A stretch of DNA of 64,000 nucleotides from Cichorium intybus (taxonomy: Eukaryota; Streptophyta; Magnoliopsida; Asterales; Asteraceae): NCBI GenBank assembly GCA_023525715.1, contig CM042010.1, forward strand, positions 159,470,407-159,534,406. Direction: 5' to 3'. Positions 1 through 12,298 of this stretch are shown here, in pieces; the stretch's first letter is position 1; each line of letters starts with the position of its first letter. The notes below the pieces were generated by a model, which was not told where the DNA came from, ran no database searches, and saw only the letters and a program-made list of their open reading frames with translations. A program made the translations under genes and the position numbers.

Positions 1-524
1 ATAGTGGTGTGCGTTTTTTTTCCTATGGTGCGGTTGTAAATCCGCAGAAGTTCAAAATCAACACATTTATTATAAAAAATTTAGTATTTTGACTGTATAT
101 TTAGTATATTGCTGCTATCAAAATACAAAATAGAACTCATTTATTTATTTGTACTTAATATAGTAAATCATGAAACAACTAAAGTTTATAACTTACAATT
201 GGTGAAAATGACAAATGGAATTGTCACTATCAAAATACAAAATTAAATTGTCGTTCAAACTCACTCTTTTATTTAATCTATAATGTCATATTTAAACTTA
301 GTAATAAGTAAATAATATATATATTATATAATTATTTAATACATGGTAATCGGTGCGGTTCGGTTATTTGCGGTTTTTCCACTAGTAAAAACCGCACCGC
401 ACCACAATTTTGCGGTTTTTGTAAAAGTATAAATCACACCATCGGTTTTCGCTTCGGTTTCGGTTTTTTTGTTTCAGTTTTTTCGGTTTTTTTTTTGTTG
501 CGGTTTGGTTTTTGCTCACCCCTA
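1..524 (-). mobile_element. hAT-like non-autonomous element, right part (cut by window edge)
   Basis: Rich in CGGTTCGG and AACCGCACC words and ends with GCTCACCCC, the typical hAT-like terminal word. It is an inverted copy of the element at 11621-12298: the stretch beginning at base 1 matches the reverse complement of about 11640-12120. No transposase is visible. The left end lies outside the window, so the target-site duplication cannot be tested. Confidence 0.7.
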
Positions 525-539
525 CTTAAAAGTGTCTCC

Positions 540-1290
540 TCCATACGCTACAATCAAAATTCTAGTCATATCTCCATTACGAAGCCTCACTCTCTCTAAT
601 ATAGAGTCGTGTGGTTAGAGTTGGACGAGTCAAGCATTGAGTCGGTAGTCTCTTCACGGGATTCATGAAGTAGTAACAGGTTTTTAGCCTCCAAGAAAGA
701 CATGAACGACTTTGTGTTAGTGATGACATCTAGAATACTATCATAAGAGGGTGGTAGTTCTCTAAGAATTTGCATCACAAGTTCCACTTCATTGATCAGG
801 GAATCCACATCAGATATGCATCAACGAGGTTTTTGAGAGTGTGACAATAATTTGTAATCGAGGAGGCACCCTTCTTGGTGTTCCGAAATTGGTCTTGCAA
901 TTGAACCATTCTTGACATTTTGTTATTTAGAAAGAACTTGTCAAGCTTATCCCATAAATCTTTGGCGGTGCAATTGTCACTCGAGATGATTTGAAGGAAG
1001 TTTGGATCATACGTAGAATAGAACCATGATTTAATACGTGATTCAACGGACTCCTAGTCGTCGTCTTTTTCTCCAGAGAGTTTGGACTTGCCATTAATAT
1101 GACCTAGGACCTTGGCACCCTTGCAAATTTCAAGAAATATACCACGCTATAACTTATATTTAGAGCTATCTACTGTAAATTTAAAGTTGAAGTGAGCATA
1201 GCCGTTTGTAACAACATAAACCAATTGGTGAGTAGTGGATATGGTAGTAGATGGTGTGGATGTGATCCCGAAAAATAGAAAAAACTAATG
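540..1290 (-). pseudogene. copia-type gag pseudogene fragment
   Basis: Reading on the minus strand from about 1260 down to 560 gives a decayed copia gag (UBN2-type). The recognisable parts are a segment reading LWDKLDKFF near 970-930 and a segment ending in LLLLHESREETTDS near 670-620. Several in-frame stops interrupt it, for example near 1150, 1055 and 800, so it cannot make a full protein. A degenerate primer-site-like sequence (around 1578-1600, minus strand) lies upstream, which suggests that the 5' LTR lay at higher coordinates. The hAT-like element at 1-524 abuts its downstream end. Confidence 0.75.
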
Positions 1291-1599
1291 AAATAAAATC
1301 AGATTGCTTATCACAAGTTGAAGAATTGTAGTCGTGCACCAAACTAATCCTGTAGCCGGAAGCCTAGAGAAGGCATCAGAGTGGTAGGACTTCGAAGATC
1401 AATAGGTGTGGGACGACAACAATGTGATGGGGCACGACGAAAAAAAGAGATCGGCAACAACCAATAGAACCAAGATGTCAATGTTGGTTGTGGTGAGTTG
1501 GACAGCCGGAAAAAAAAAAATCCAGGTCGATAGCACCTGGTGGTTCTTAAGCGGCCAAAGAATCTTACATGAAAAACATCGGATTTGATATCAAGTTGG

Positions 1600-2480
1600 T
1601 TTATGAAAATACCCATTCTATTGCTATAAAAATACAACTGATATACAATATTTACGCTAAAATCACTACACTATGAAACATCAAAAAATAAGTACGAACT
1701 AACACAATCTTATATTATATTTTAATTTTTTAGTTTATTAACCAATCGCTTTCTCGATATCGATTAATGATCTGGATTCTGGAAGTTACTATTTGGGTGT
1801 TGGTAAGTAAAATAACGTGCAAAAGGTTAACTTTATAATTTACAAATCCTGGATACAATAAAGATATTTTCGGAAAAGAATAAATATTCCTCCTGAAATT
1901 CTCCCATATTTCATATTTAAGAGAGAGGAAGATATTTTCCTGTATAGATAGAAAAATATGATATTACATGATGCATATTATACTCGTGTTCTTTCGAGCA
2001 TTATGTCATTTATTGAGCTAAAAGCATGTCTCGTCATGCTTTAATATCTAACTTTTTTCCGGTATGTGCACCATATAAGAGTATGTGCCACGTACTTTTA
2101 GCATTCAAGTCGTTTGATTTCAAAAGAGTATCATTATCATAGCTGATGGTAAAACAAAGGTTATACAAAGATTTACGATTTAGTTAGATGTATTATTTGC
2201 GCTTATTCTATATTTGAGAATAGAATTAGATATTTGAATTACGTAACTATATTATATTTTAATTTTTTAGTTTATTAACCAATCGCTTTCTCGATATAGA
2301 ATGTTGCTGGAAATATTAGAGGGTTCGAAAACATAGTTAATGAGCAGAGTAGAAAGTGTGTTACTCATTCTAAAAAAAAGTTGTGACGGATACTTATTGA
2401 TAATTATATATTTTATAATTGATGAGAAGTTTGACATTAGTTTATTATTGAACTAAAAGAATGTTGACACATTACGAAAA
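1600..2480. other. AT-rich region with a 50-bp direct repeat
   Basis: No gene seen. A 50-bp sequence at 1711-1760 recurs exactly at 2248-2297 in the same orientation, 537 bp away. It may be a remnant of the upstream LTR of the copia gag fragment or flanks of an old insertion, but neither is shown. Confidence 0.5.
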
Positions 2481-2487
2481 ATCTAGA

Positions 2488-2690
2488 TTATGGGCGTGTT
2501 CGGCACGCAGCTTTTGAGAGCTTTTGGGAGCGTTTAGCGTTTAGCTTTTAGAAAAACGCTGGAAAAAATGAAAAAACCTCGTTCGGCAGCAAGAGCTTTT
2601 AGCTTTTATTTTTAACAAAACGCTCATAATCTAAAAGCTATTTCAATTAGCTTTTGAGAGCTTTTAGCGTTTGGCTTTTGATTTTTATAT
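2488..2690. repeat. AGCTTTTAG-rich element end beside the RT fragment
   Basis: Starts with GGGCGTGTTCGGCA, a form common at the ends of plant TIR transposons. It then repeats AGCTTTTAG or AGCGTTTAGC words at least six times in both orientations. No matching opposite terminus was found nearby, so the class is uncertain. Confidence 0.4.
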
Positions 2691-2743
2691 AAAAATCCAG
2701 ATCTGTCTTTCATATTTAAATTAATTTGAATACAATAATCCTA

Positions 2744-4790
2744 TTACATAGAGACGTTGGGCAAACGGGCAACAAGCTGCGCCGCTAGCCCTTTTTGAAT
2801 GGCAAAGCTAATACGCTTAAAAACAAAATCCAAAGATCTAAGGGACATTATGGTACTCTGCATAACCCGTTGAACTCTGTTGAGTAGCTCCACAGCTTCA
2901 GGTGCGAGAAAACCAAAGGTATCAAAAGCGAAAGGGATAAACACATGTTGATTTTCACGACATGCCTTATCGTGTTTATCCACTTTGCATGCAGCTGCTT
3001 TCAAAGCCGCCTGCCTCCCTGTGAAACCTCCATACCTCAAGTTCACAAGAGGGGAAACCCCAGTAAGGTCCACACATGCATGTTTACCTCCCATCCATTC
3101 GAAGATTAAAATGTCAGCAGGCCTGAGAGTAGATCTCCCGTCTAAAGGGTCAGTCAGAAAGTTAACAGGAGCTTCTTTACGTACCGAAACCCCGGCACGT
3201 CGGCAGACGTCAAAAAGAACATCCCTAACCATATCATGACGGTATTTGAAACCTGGGAGTTCCCGACAATGAACAGCATGATCCCCAAGAGAGTCCAAGC
3301 ACGCTTTACGACAAACCGGACATATCTCGTCGCTCGGAAAAAGAGGAATCATAAGGCGGTACCGTAGAATAGCGCGATATTCCACAGGGGACATATGTAG
3401 ACCGAGGCCGTCAATGGGAATAGCTAGCAAAAAATCCTGTGCATGAGGAGCTCGAAGACACTCCAATACGGCTTTCTGCCTGATCGTCATGTGAAAGTCG
3501 TTTTCCATATCCTTGACGATCTTACTAAAGAGAGCATTCGCCAAAATTTTTTGGGATTTAGGGGGGGCGATGTCCTTATTAGTGAAACCGTTACAGTCAA
3601 AATCTGGAATTGCGCCACGCAGACGATCCAAAGCAGAATAATAATCAATGTCCATACCACATATGCCACTGTGGCGCAAGATATGGTCTTGTAAGGCCCA
3701 AGATTGGGCCCTCGATGCTACAAAAGCGTACGATGAAGCCTCACTAGCCGAGTACAAACCCAAACCACCAAAACGTATTGGTAAGGAAACCAACCGCCAC
3801 TGGAAGTCTCCAAAGAAAGGGCCACCACAAACCACAATGTCTTCGATGGAACCACGCAACCCTTTGTCAAAAAACAAAGCCGCCTCCTCCATGTGCACCG
3901 GTTGGCAAGTTCTTAAACCAAAGAAAAGTTTAGCAATGCCCATACAAGAACGTAGCAGAAGGAGCTGACTCTGCGGGTCACAAAGCTGGGGAAGAAGCCC
4001 CATCAAATCAACAGCCTTGACAGCTCTCTTCAAGGAGAGCCCACTAATGAACCCAGCGTCTCTGCTAACAGCCCCCCCAAGGAGCTTTACTCCCAAAGAA
4101 GGTCTACCAATATCTGCTGGGAAACAGCCGTCACGAAGTTTCCTACCATCACAAGAGGGCCAAAAAATTTCAGTTTTCTTAATATTCAGCTCCAGACCCA
4201 ACCCTGGACCATCCTCCTGAATAATGTTTAACACATTTGCCACCTCATCGGAGTCTCCAATAACGGTCCCATCATCTAAATACCAAGCATGGAGCAGAAG
4301 CTTGCAATTGTCTCGAATTTTATGCACGAGAGGGTGTAAAACAAGGGCAAAAAGAAGGGGTCCCAATGGATCACCTTGTTGAACTCCAGTGGTGGACCAT
4401 ATATGGGTGTCACCTATGTAAAGCCTGGATGCCCTCCCATATAAGAAATCGACCCACAAGGAAATAGAAGGGCACATCCTTCTAACCTCCCGTAGTAAGA
4501 CGGATCTATCCACCATGTTAAAAGCATTCGAGAAATCCACCGCAAGCAGGGTAAGGGACCCATTATCGTGGTGTTTACACAACACCCGATTGGCACAATG
4601 CAAAACAGCCTCAACACCCCCGGACACGCCGATCCCAAATTGAAAATCGTTAAGGTATTTAACCATATCTTTCCCAACTCCCTTCATAGCCACCTTCGAA
4701 ACCAACCGCCTCCATATAGTACCAACAGCAATTGGCCGTATCCCGTTGTCTGGTTTAATAAGTGGCGTGAGAGGTGCAGAAATTAATAAA
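2744..4790 (-). pseudogene. 5'-truncated non-LTR-type reverse transcriptase with C-terminal zinc knuckle and PD-D (RLE-like) motif
   Basis: An open frame of 653 codons from the first ATG (4705), extending upstream in frame as recognisable RT sequence (LTPLIKPDNGIRPI) to about 4770, where a stop and AT-rich DNA follow. Hence the N-terminal part is missing. From the ATG: RT motif A at about residues 55-62 (AVDFSNAF), motif B QQGDPLGPLLF about 109-119, catalytic YLDD at 142-145. In the C-terminal part CPVC (462-465) is followed by H475, H479 and C480, then R-P-A-D (D531) with 14 residues to D546. This order (CCHC, then PD-X12-14-D) is that of the restriction-like endonuclease of R2-type non-LTR elements. 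Similar uncharacterised RT proteins are common in plant annotations; the RLE assignment is my inference. No frameshift or stop over about 2 kb is unusual for a dead fragment. Confidence 0.82.
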
Positions 4791-7700
4791 TATATGTTGC
4801 TAAATCAAATTGTCAAAAGATTTTGGAAGTTGAAGAGAAATACTATAGTAGTTATACCGGTAGAATGCACTTACTAATATAAAATCAAAATTAATGTGGG
4901 TTAAAATAATAAATATTTATCTCAAACTACACGATCTTAATGACAATTATCCACAAGTTGTATGTGAATAAACTAGAGGAATATCTGTGTCTTGCGCAAA
5001 AATAAAATGACGTAGTTAAAACAATAAGAAATATTTGTTAAAATTATCTAAGTCATTGATATTTACTATGAAATAACAATTTTTGTCTACTAAATCAAAA
5101 TGTTGAAGTTGAAAATTTATAATACTGATAATGATTGAAGTTGATAATATTTAATATAGTCTATGTATGTTTTGAACTTATAATATATTATTATTTTAAT
5201 ATTAAACACAAATAAGAAAGAGTGCCAATTAGTTACAATATATTACATTAACCTATGAGAGTTAATAAATAAGAAAATTCAAATTAATATAATAAAAAAC
5301 TTTTATTCTTGAATCATATTAGTTGAATGCATTTTATAAGATAGTATAAATTCAAGTTTAGATAAAAAAAATAAAAAAAATATTATTGGCCTTTATATCT
5401 TAATAAATAAACAATAATAGAACACGAAGATATCAGTGATTTTTTTTAAACTTATTGCTAATTAATTATCTTAACATAAGTAAAATGTTTTGTCAATTTT
5501 AACTTAATACTATAACTTTTTAACTTCCCACCGAAACTTTATTTCTTAAAAACATTCCTCCTAAATCGTTAAACAACTACGACAATTAATAAAGTTGGTT
5601 AATTGAATTAAAAATGATTTTAATATTAAATCTTTTCAAATTTCAATTAAAATTTATTTAACATTAAATTATTACATTTCAAAAAACTTTATTAACTTTG
5701 GATACTCAATTGAGACTAATGATATTTTATTGATATTCTTTTACCATTATGTTTCAATAGATGAAAAAACTATAATTTGGTTTATAAAATAACAAGAGTT
5801 TATTTATGAAATTTATAGAAAAGCAATTACATCTTAACCAAACTTAATCTAACTTCAAGTAATGCTAAAAGCTTATGATCTATCATCTAATCTATGCAAG
5901 GAGCCATTTGATCATTTTTTTAATGGAATCATTCAGAATCCACCTGTGAATCAATAGATATTTAGTGCTTTTGATACGACATGTCAACGGATCAATACAA
6001 TTGAAACTATATCTACATGGTTAAACAATTCTATATTCTTTTACTTATTAAGATGTTAAAATCATTCGGTCAAAACCTAGAATCATTCATTTTAGTATTC
6101 AATATGTATTATTAAACAACCTTAAGCAGTCGGTTTTGCCGTTTCTAATGTTAAAAACAAATGAAACATAAAAAGATGAGGTGGGAGGGGGCAAAAGGGT
6201 AAATTAGGGTTGAGAGAATAATTTGCATAAGAAGAAACAAACAAAGGAGGGAGACACAGGAGAGAAGAAATAATAGGTGGGATCCATCAAATGACACCAC
6301 ACAAAGAGTGAGAGGGCTCCCCAGTGATCTGGCAAAAGTGACGGAGCCAGCCTAGCCATTTGATTAATTGGCGTGATTGGGTCCCATGCACCTCAACCAC
6401 ATGCCAACACACCCCTTCCCCTTACTGGATCCCATTAGATTACCAACCAAAATCCCTCACATGCCAATCCTCAACTCATTTCTTAAAAACAATTTACTGC
6501 GTTTACACTTATGACTTAACCAATTATATTAAATGAATTTACTGTCCACATTTTTAGGATTGGTCAGAAAGACCCAATTGCAATTGTGTATTGCACAGCT
6601 ACTATTTGAATCATAATTAATTTTTTAATCAAATATCTTGGGGAATACAAATATTTTGGCAGGTTTATCTTCATAAAAAAAGAAATTTTATTTTAACATA
6701 TTTGACCCATTATTAAAATAGTATATTGTCGTATGAATGCATAGAAATTACCATATTTATACATAATATTGCTAATGTATAAACTGATTGATTGATTTTG
6801 CTGTTATCAATCAAACAATTTATTAACATATATGTAAAATCAGTGGTCATAATATTTTATTTACAAATAACCGAAAATAAGAAACCATATCGGATATATC
6901 TGTTTTAAATGTGAAAGTAGGAATTATTGACATGACTTTAGTAGTAAATCGTTTGGTCACAATCACTGAGGATCCCTTCCAATTCCTTGTGTCGGCAATT
7001 ACAAACGTTTAAATCCTCCCCATTTATAGCATTCCAACGTGCACTTCTTCAACGGATTAAAACAAAATGGGTTTCTTAAGCCACTTTGTATTCATCAATA
7101 GTAAGGGTTTGTTTGAGTAGTAGCCGAAATTTCGGTTGTCAAAAGTAAGTTTTTTTTATTATAACTTATTAAGATATATTTGGGTATAATTCCGTAAAAG
7201 ATTAGTAAGTTTATTGAAACACTAATTTAATTAATCTAACAAAACTAGTTTATAATATACTTTTTTAAAATGTCAAAACTTAAAAATAAACTACCTTAAA
7301 AACTAATTGTGGCACGTCAAGTATAATCTAAATGATGTATAATCTATATTAGTTAGAAATCAATAAGATGTGATTTTCTTAAACCATTTACAAAATATAT
7401 AGTTTAAATTAAGAAAGTATATTTAGAGATATGTAGGAATGATAATTATAATTTATTGATGTTAAGTAATGTGTTGTGAAAATGGTTTAGTATATCAAAA
7501 TGTTGAGATACGACTGGACTGTTAAAAAGCCAATTGAAAATTTCTTTAAAAATAGAATGAGTAAATATGTAAGAACGGTAATGTCGTATCCCTAAAAAAA
7601 TCAGTACCCATTACACACAAACACAATGTAGTTTCATCTTTTTGCCCATTAGGTCTCCTATTTTTTTAGGGATGCAAACCAAATACTTATTTGTATTAGT

Positions 7701-8055
7701 CAAATATAGGCAAATTTGTGTTATAAGCGATTGTATGTAATGTTTGCATATTTTTAGAGACGGCAAATAAAAATATTAGAGTCTCAAAAATATATAATAA
7801 TACCATTTTGATTGATGTCGATTCACTTATTTTCACAATCTATAAATTGATTTTTGATTTGGTGAGCAAGAAAAATTACATGCTAAACAATAAATTTTAA
7901 ACAAATATTCGTACAAAAAGTAAACATTAAATAAGACAATACCAATGATCATACAGAGTTTACTAATATGCTTTTGGACACAACTATTGTTAAGAAATCA
8001 AAAATAAGTATTTTAAGGGTTTAGTTATAAAAAAAAATGTTAATTGATAAATGAT
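4791..8055. other. AT-rich intergenic DNA, no gene recognised
   Basis: Strongly AT-rich, with short simple-sequence patches and stops in all frames. The exception is a less AT-rich island at about 6180-6480 with purine-rich then pyrimidine-rich blocks and words such as GGGTCCCATGCA. I see no coding frame, tRNA or clear transposon ends there. It could be a degraded promoter or a repeat fragment. Confidence 0.5.
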
Positions 8056-8060
8056 AATGT

Positions 8061-8070
8061 TATAAAATAA
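8061..8070 (+). promoter_or_regulatory. possible TATA box of the polygalacturonase gene
   Basis: TTATAAAATA lies about 240 bp upstream of the chosen ATG (8306), leaving room for a 5' UTR of about 210 bases. Position and sequence fit, but AT-rich DNA gives such matches often. Confidence 0.35.
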
Positions 8071-8305
8071 GCATTGTATTTTTGTATTTGCAAAAAAGAA
8101 ATATAGAAGAAGAAGGAGAGCGAGCTGTCTTTTATTGTATTAGTGCTGTCGTTTTCTATTACCATACGTTTCTATTTCTTTGTTTTGGGTTTAGTCACTT
8201 AATGGGCATCAATCTCATCGTCACCATCATCCTACAATCACTCTTTCTCCTCTCCTTTCACTCCAGATTATCTCTTGGTTCTTCTTCAATCGCCACTCGC
8301 CACCC

Positions 8306-10728
8306 ATGAAGAGGCTAGTAAGTACGTTGTTTCCTTTTAGTTTTATAATTTTCTGTTTTAAATCTCACCAATCATTCAAAATGAATGCTTCTGATCTGAG
8401 TTTTCTTTCTCTATCACAAATCATATTTCCCTCGATTTCGATTTCAATTCCAATTTGGTTTCTTCTTAATCCCCTTTTATGTTTCCGTTTCCCCATTTTT
8501 TGTTTAGGTTTTCTTTTTCGTGGATTTGAGGTTTTTTTAGGTGGAGTTTTCCGGGTCAAAGTGATTCTGATAATCAAATTTATGTACTAGACGGATCTGA
8601 TCTTAAAATTTCTTCTGTTCTCTCTACATTTTCGTTTAATTTGCTCACATTGATCTATAAAGTACCAAAGTTTAGATTAGTTTGTTGTTTTCCACCAAAC
8701 GGGTAAAATAAATTAACGTTCTTTTGATATACGTCATTATTCTTTGTGTTGGATGCTGATTAAAGCAATGGTTTCCTCTTTCAAGACAAAAGGGAAAAGG
8801 GATTTGATAACATAACCTCAAATGAATTACGATTAACAAACGTAGTTTGATCACACAATGTGTTCTGATCTATCTTTTTTGGTTGATTTTTCTTCCTTTC
8901 AGCTTAGAAACATTGTATATGTTTTGCCGAAAGTGGTAAAACAATTAGCACTAAAAGGAGAACTATTGCTTATTTCTTGAATTAAAAACACTGTTGCATA
9001 GTTGAATCCGTAATCGGATCTTTCTTTACCTTTTTCTTTCGGTTTCCCTTTTTTTCAGGTGGGATTGCTTTTGCTTGTTGCATTAAGTAACGCTATTGAA
9101 CTCTACAAGGGTGTAGAACAAGGGGAATGCAATTCAGAAAGACATTTGATTCCTCGCCCTCATAGTGTTTCAATATTAGAATTTGGCGCAGTTGCCGATG
9201 GCAAAACATTAAATACAGTCGCCTTTCAAAATGCAATATTTTATCTCAAATCCTTCACCGATAAAGGAGGTGCTCAGTTGTATGTACCCTCCGGCAAATG
9301 GCTCACCGGAAGTTTCAACCTTACAAGCCATCTCACGCTCTTTCTTGAAAAAGAAGCCGTCATTCTTGCATCACAGGTTCCGTTTCCACTTGATTCTTTT
9401 GTCTATAGGTTAAATTTTCGTCCGGCATTTATGAATTTGATTTTTTGTAGGATATTGATCGATGGAAGGTTATCGATCCTTTACCTTCTTATGGTCGTGG
9501 TATGGACCTTCCAGGTCAAAGATACCGTAGTTTGATCACCGGAGAAAATCTTAGTGATGTTGTAATTACAGGTAATAATCGGTTATTTATTTTTTATTTT
9601 TTTATTTTTAAAGTTTGTTGTTTATTTTCTTTAAAAAAATTAACAAAACTTGTGCAGGTGATAATGGAACGATTGATGGTCAGGGTTCGATATGGTGGGA
9701 TAATTTCGATTCTAATACTTTGAATCACAGCCGTCCCCATATTGTCGAGTTTATCAACTCCAAAGATATCGTTATCTCGAATATAACCTTCCTAAATTCC
9801 CCCGCATGGACCATTCATCCCGTATATTGCAGGTATTTTTATATTATTTTATTTTATTAGTTACGTAAAACTCATATAGTGAAACTAAAAAAAGCTTTTT
9901 TCTTTTACTTACAGTAACGTTCTTGTTCAAAATATAACGGCGTTGTCTCCAGCTGAATCGCCTTTCACAAGTGGCATAGTTCCAGGTACCCTTTTAAATC
10001 TTTAACCTTTTGTTGTTCTTTTGTTTGTTTGTAATGGCATTATATTTAAAATTTCAGATTCTTCTGATGGTGTATGCATTGAGAATAGCAACATTACAAT
10101 GGGTCACGATGCAATTTCACTAAAAAGTGGTTGGGATGAATATGGAATCTCATACGGAAAGCCAACTAAAAATGTTCACATCAGAGGTGTTCGTTTACAG
10201 TCTTTTACAGGGTCGGCTTTATCTCTAGGGAGTGAAATGTCTGGCGGAATCTCACAAGTACTCGTTGAAAATGTAAAATTACACGATTCCGTCACCGGAA
10301 TCGCGATTCTAACATCGAAAGGCCGAGGCGGTTACATCAAAGGAATCCTTGTTTCCAATGTTGAGTTTAAAAACGTTATTTTGACAATCAAGTTAACCGG
10401 TGATTCCAATTCTCACCCTGACGATAAGTACAATCCGGAAGCGATTCCGGTCGTTGAAGAAATCACGTTTAAGGACATGGTTGGAATCAATATTACAAAA
10501 GCCGGGAATCTTTCTGGGATTCTTGAATACCCGTTTACTTCAATCTGCCTTTCCAATGTTTCTCTTGATTTAAACCCTAAATTATCGTCATCTTCACCTT
10601 GGACATGTTCATATGTTTCAGGGTTTTCTGAAAACGTGTCCCCGGTACCGTGTCTTGAACTCCAAACAATCCCCTCAAATTCTTCTGTTTGCTTTTCGAA
10701 TTCATATAATCTTGTTGATGTTCTATGA
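8306..10728 (+). CDS. probable polygalacturonase (glycoside hydrolase family 28)
   Basis: Six coding exons: 8306-8317, 9059-9376, 9451-9571, 9658-9832, 9915-9985, 10058-10728. All introns are GT-AG, phases agree, and the total is 1368 bp (455 aa). Exon 1 codes only MKRL, joined to VGLLLLVALSNA, giving a secretory signal peptide; the donor is a consensus GTAAGT. Family features: the LEFGAVADGKTLNT start of the beta-helix, DGQGSIWWDNF, SPAWTIHPVYC, PDSSDGVCIE, SGWDEYGISYG and GRGGYIKG. GH28 enzymes hydrolyse homogalacturonan in the cell wall. Oddities: the usual GDD reads GHD (MGHDAISLK), the GHG region reads GSALSLGS, and the RIK substrate-binding triplet reads AIL (GIAILTSKGRGG). It belongs to a divergent plant PG-like group, or has altered activity. 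The C-terminus has no membrane segment. Several NxT/S sites would fit an apoplastic glycoprotein. Confidence 0.93.
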
Positions 10729-11620
10729 TTAAAAAAAAAAAAAATTTCAAAATCATATCATTTGTTGGTGGGACATGTGGAATGAGGATCGTGTTCTGCT
10801 CATTTTGTTGAAGTCGGATGAGAAATGTTTCTTTGATTCTGATGCTACTGCTTAGATTCAAGTATACGAGCTCCGGGAAGCAGTAGGATGAATTCTTTCG
10901 CAGGTCTGGTTTGTGTACAGCCTTGTTTCGTTTATTTCATGTGTAAGAAAAGTTTTGTAGTGGCTTTTTCTTATACGTCTCTTATTCATCATGTGATTCT
11001 TCTCGTATTTTATTTTTCTTCAATGCATTCCGAATGTAAATTTCATTATTGGGTTTCGAATTAAAATTTGTTAAATGTTAGGATGAGTTGCCAAAAGTTA
11101 TAAACGTCTTCTTTCACAATTTCAAGGTTATCGTGATTTTGGTTGATTTGCAAGTTATTGGAAGATATGCTTATTTTATAGATGTATGAACAAAAACAGA
11201 AAAAGAAAATCACAAAATGTTGGAAACGGGGTATAGATTTGAGGAATAGACTATTGATAGAATTAGCCGTCAAAGTATTGGCCATGTACCCATTTTTTTT
11301 TATTTTTTTTAACGGCAAATCTATCCTACTCCTAAACTACTCATTGATATGTTAGTGACAGCGTTTGAACCCATGACCTCCATGTACCAATTTTGCTCCC
11401 AATAGTTTATAACATGTTAAATTAGACTCTAAACTTATAGAATTGTGACTGTTTGGCCACATGGACCGTCTATAGCATGTTACTGGCATATATATTAAAT
11501 ATTATAGAAGATAACGATTAATCTAGCGATATAGAATTTCTATTTTTTTTTTAATATGATTTTTGAATTTCAAACAAAGAAAAGTCTTTTTCTTCATTTT
11601 TTTTATTTTTCTCAAGTATT
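10729..11620. other. 3' flank of the polygalacturonase and AT-rich spacer
   Basis: Begins with an A-run just after the stop, followed by presumed 3' UTR. The rest (11000-11620) is AT-rich with no coding frame of note. Confidence 0.5.
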
Positions 11621-12298
11621 TGGGGTGAGCAAAAACCGAACCGCAACAAAAAAAAACCGCAAAAACCGAAACGAAAACCGATGGTGTGGTTTATACTTTT
11701 ACAAAAACCGCAAAATTGCGGTGCGGTGCGGTTTTTACTTTTGGAAAAACCGCAAATAACCGAACCGCACCGATTATCATGCATTAAATAATTACATAAT
11801 ATATATATTATTGACTTATTATTAAGTTTAAATATGACATTATAGATTAAATAAAAGAGTGAGTTTGAACGATAATTTCATTTTGTATTTTGATAGTGGC
11901 AATTCCATTTGTCATTTTCACCAATTGTAAGTTATAAAATTCAGTTGTTTCATGATTTATTATACTAAGTACAAAGAAACAAATGCGTTCTATTTTGTAT
12001 TTTGATTGCGGCAATATTCTAAATATCTAGTCAAAATACTAAAAATTTTATAAAAAATGCGTTGATTTTGAACTTCTGCGGTTTTACAATCGCACCATAG
12101 GAAAAAAACGCACATCACTATATTATGCAGTTAATAACCGAAACCGCACCAATAAAACCGCACCGCATGGAAAAACCGCAAAACCGCACCGCATTAGAAA
12201 CTGCAAATTGCGGTTTTAGATATTCAAAAACTGCATAATGCGGTTTGCGGTTCGGTTTTGACCAAAAACCGCACCAAACCGCACCATGCTCACCCCTA
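11621..12298 (+). mobile_element. hAT-like non-autonomous element, complete
   Basis: Left end TTGGGGTGAGCA and right end TGCTCACCCCTA form an imperfect terminal inverted repeat. Both subterminal regions are packed with AACCGCACC or CGGTTCGG words. The interior is AT-rich and non-coding. No convincing 8-bp target duplication is visible (flanks TCAAGTAT and CTGGCATA). Inverted relative to its sister copy at 1-524. Confidence 0.72.

Noticed and set aside
6300..6370. A microRNA precursor in the less AT-rich island
   Set aside because: No convincing hairpin or match to a plant miRNA I recognise.
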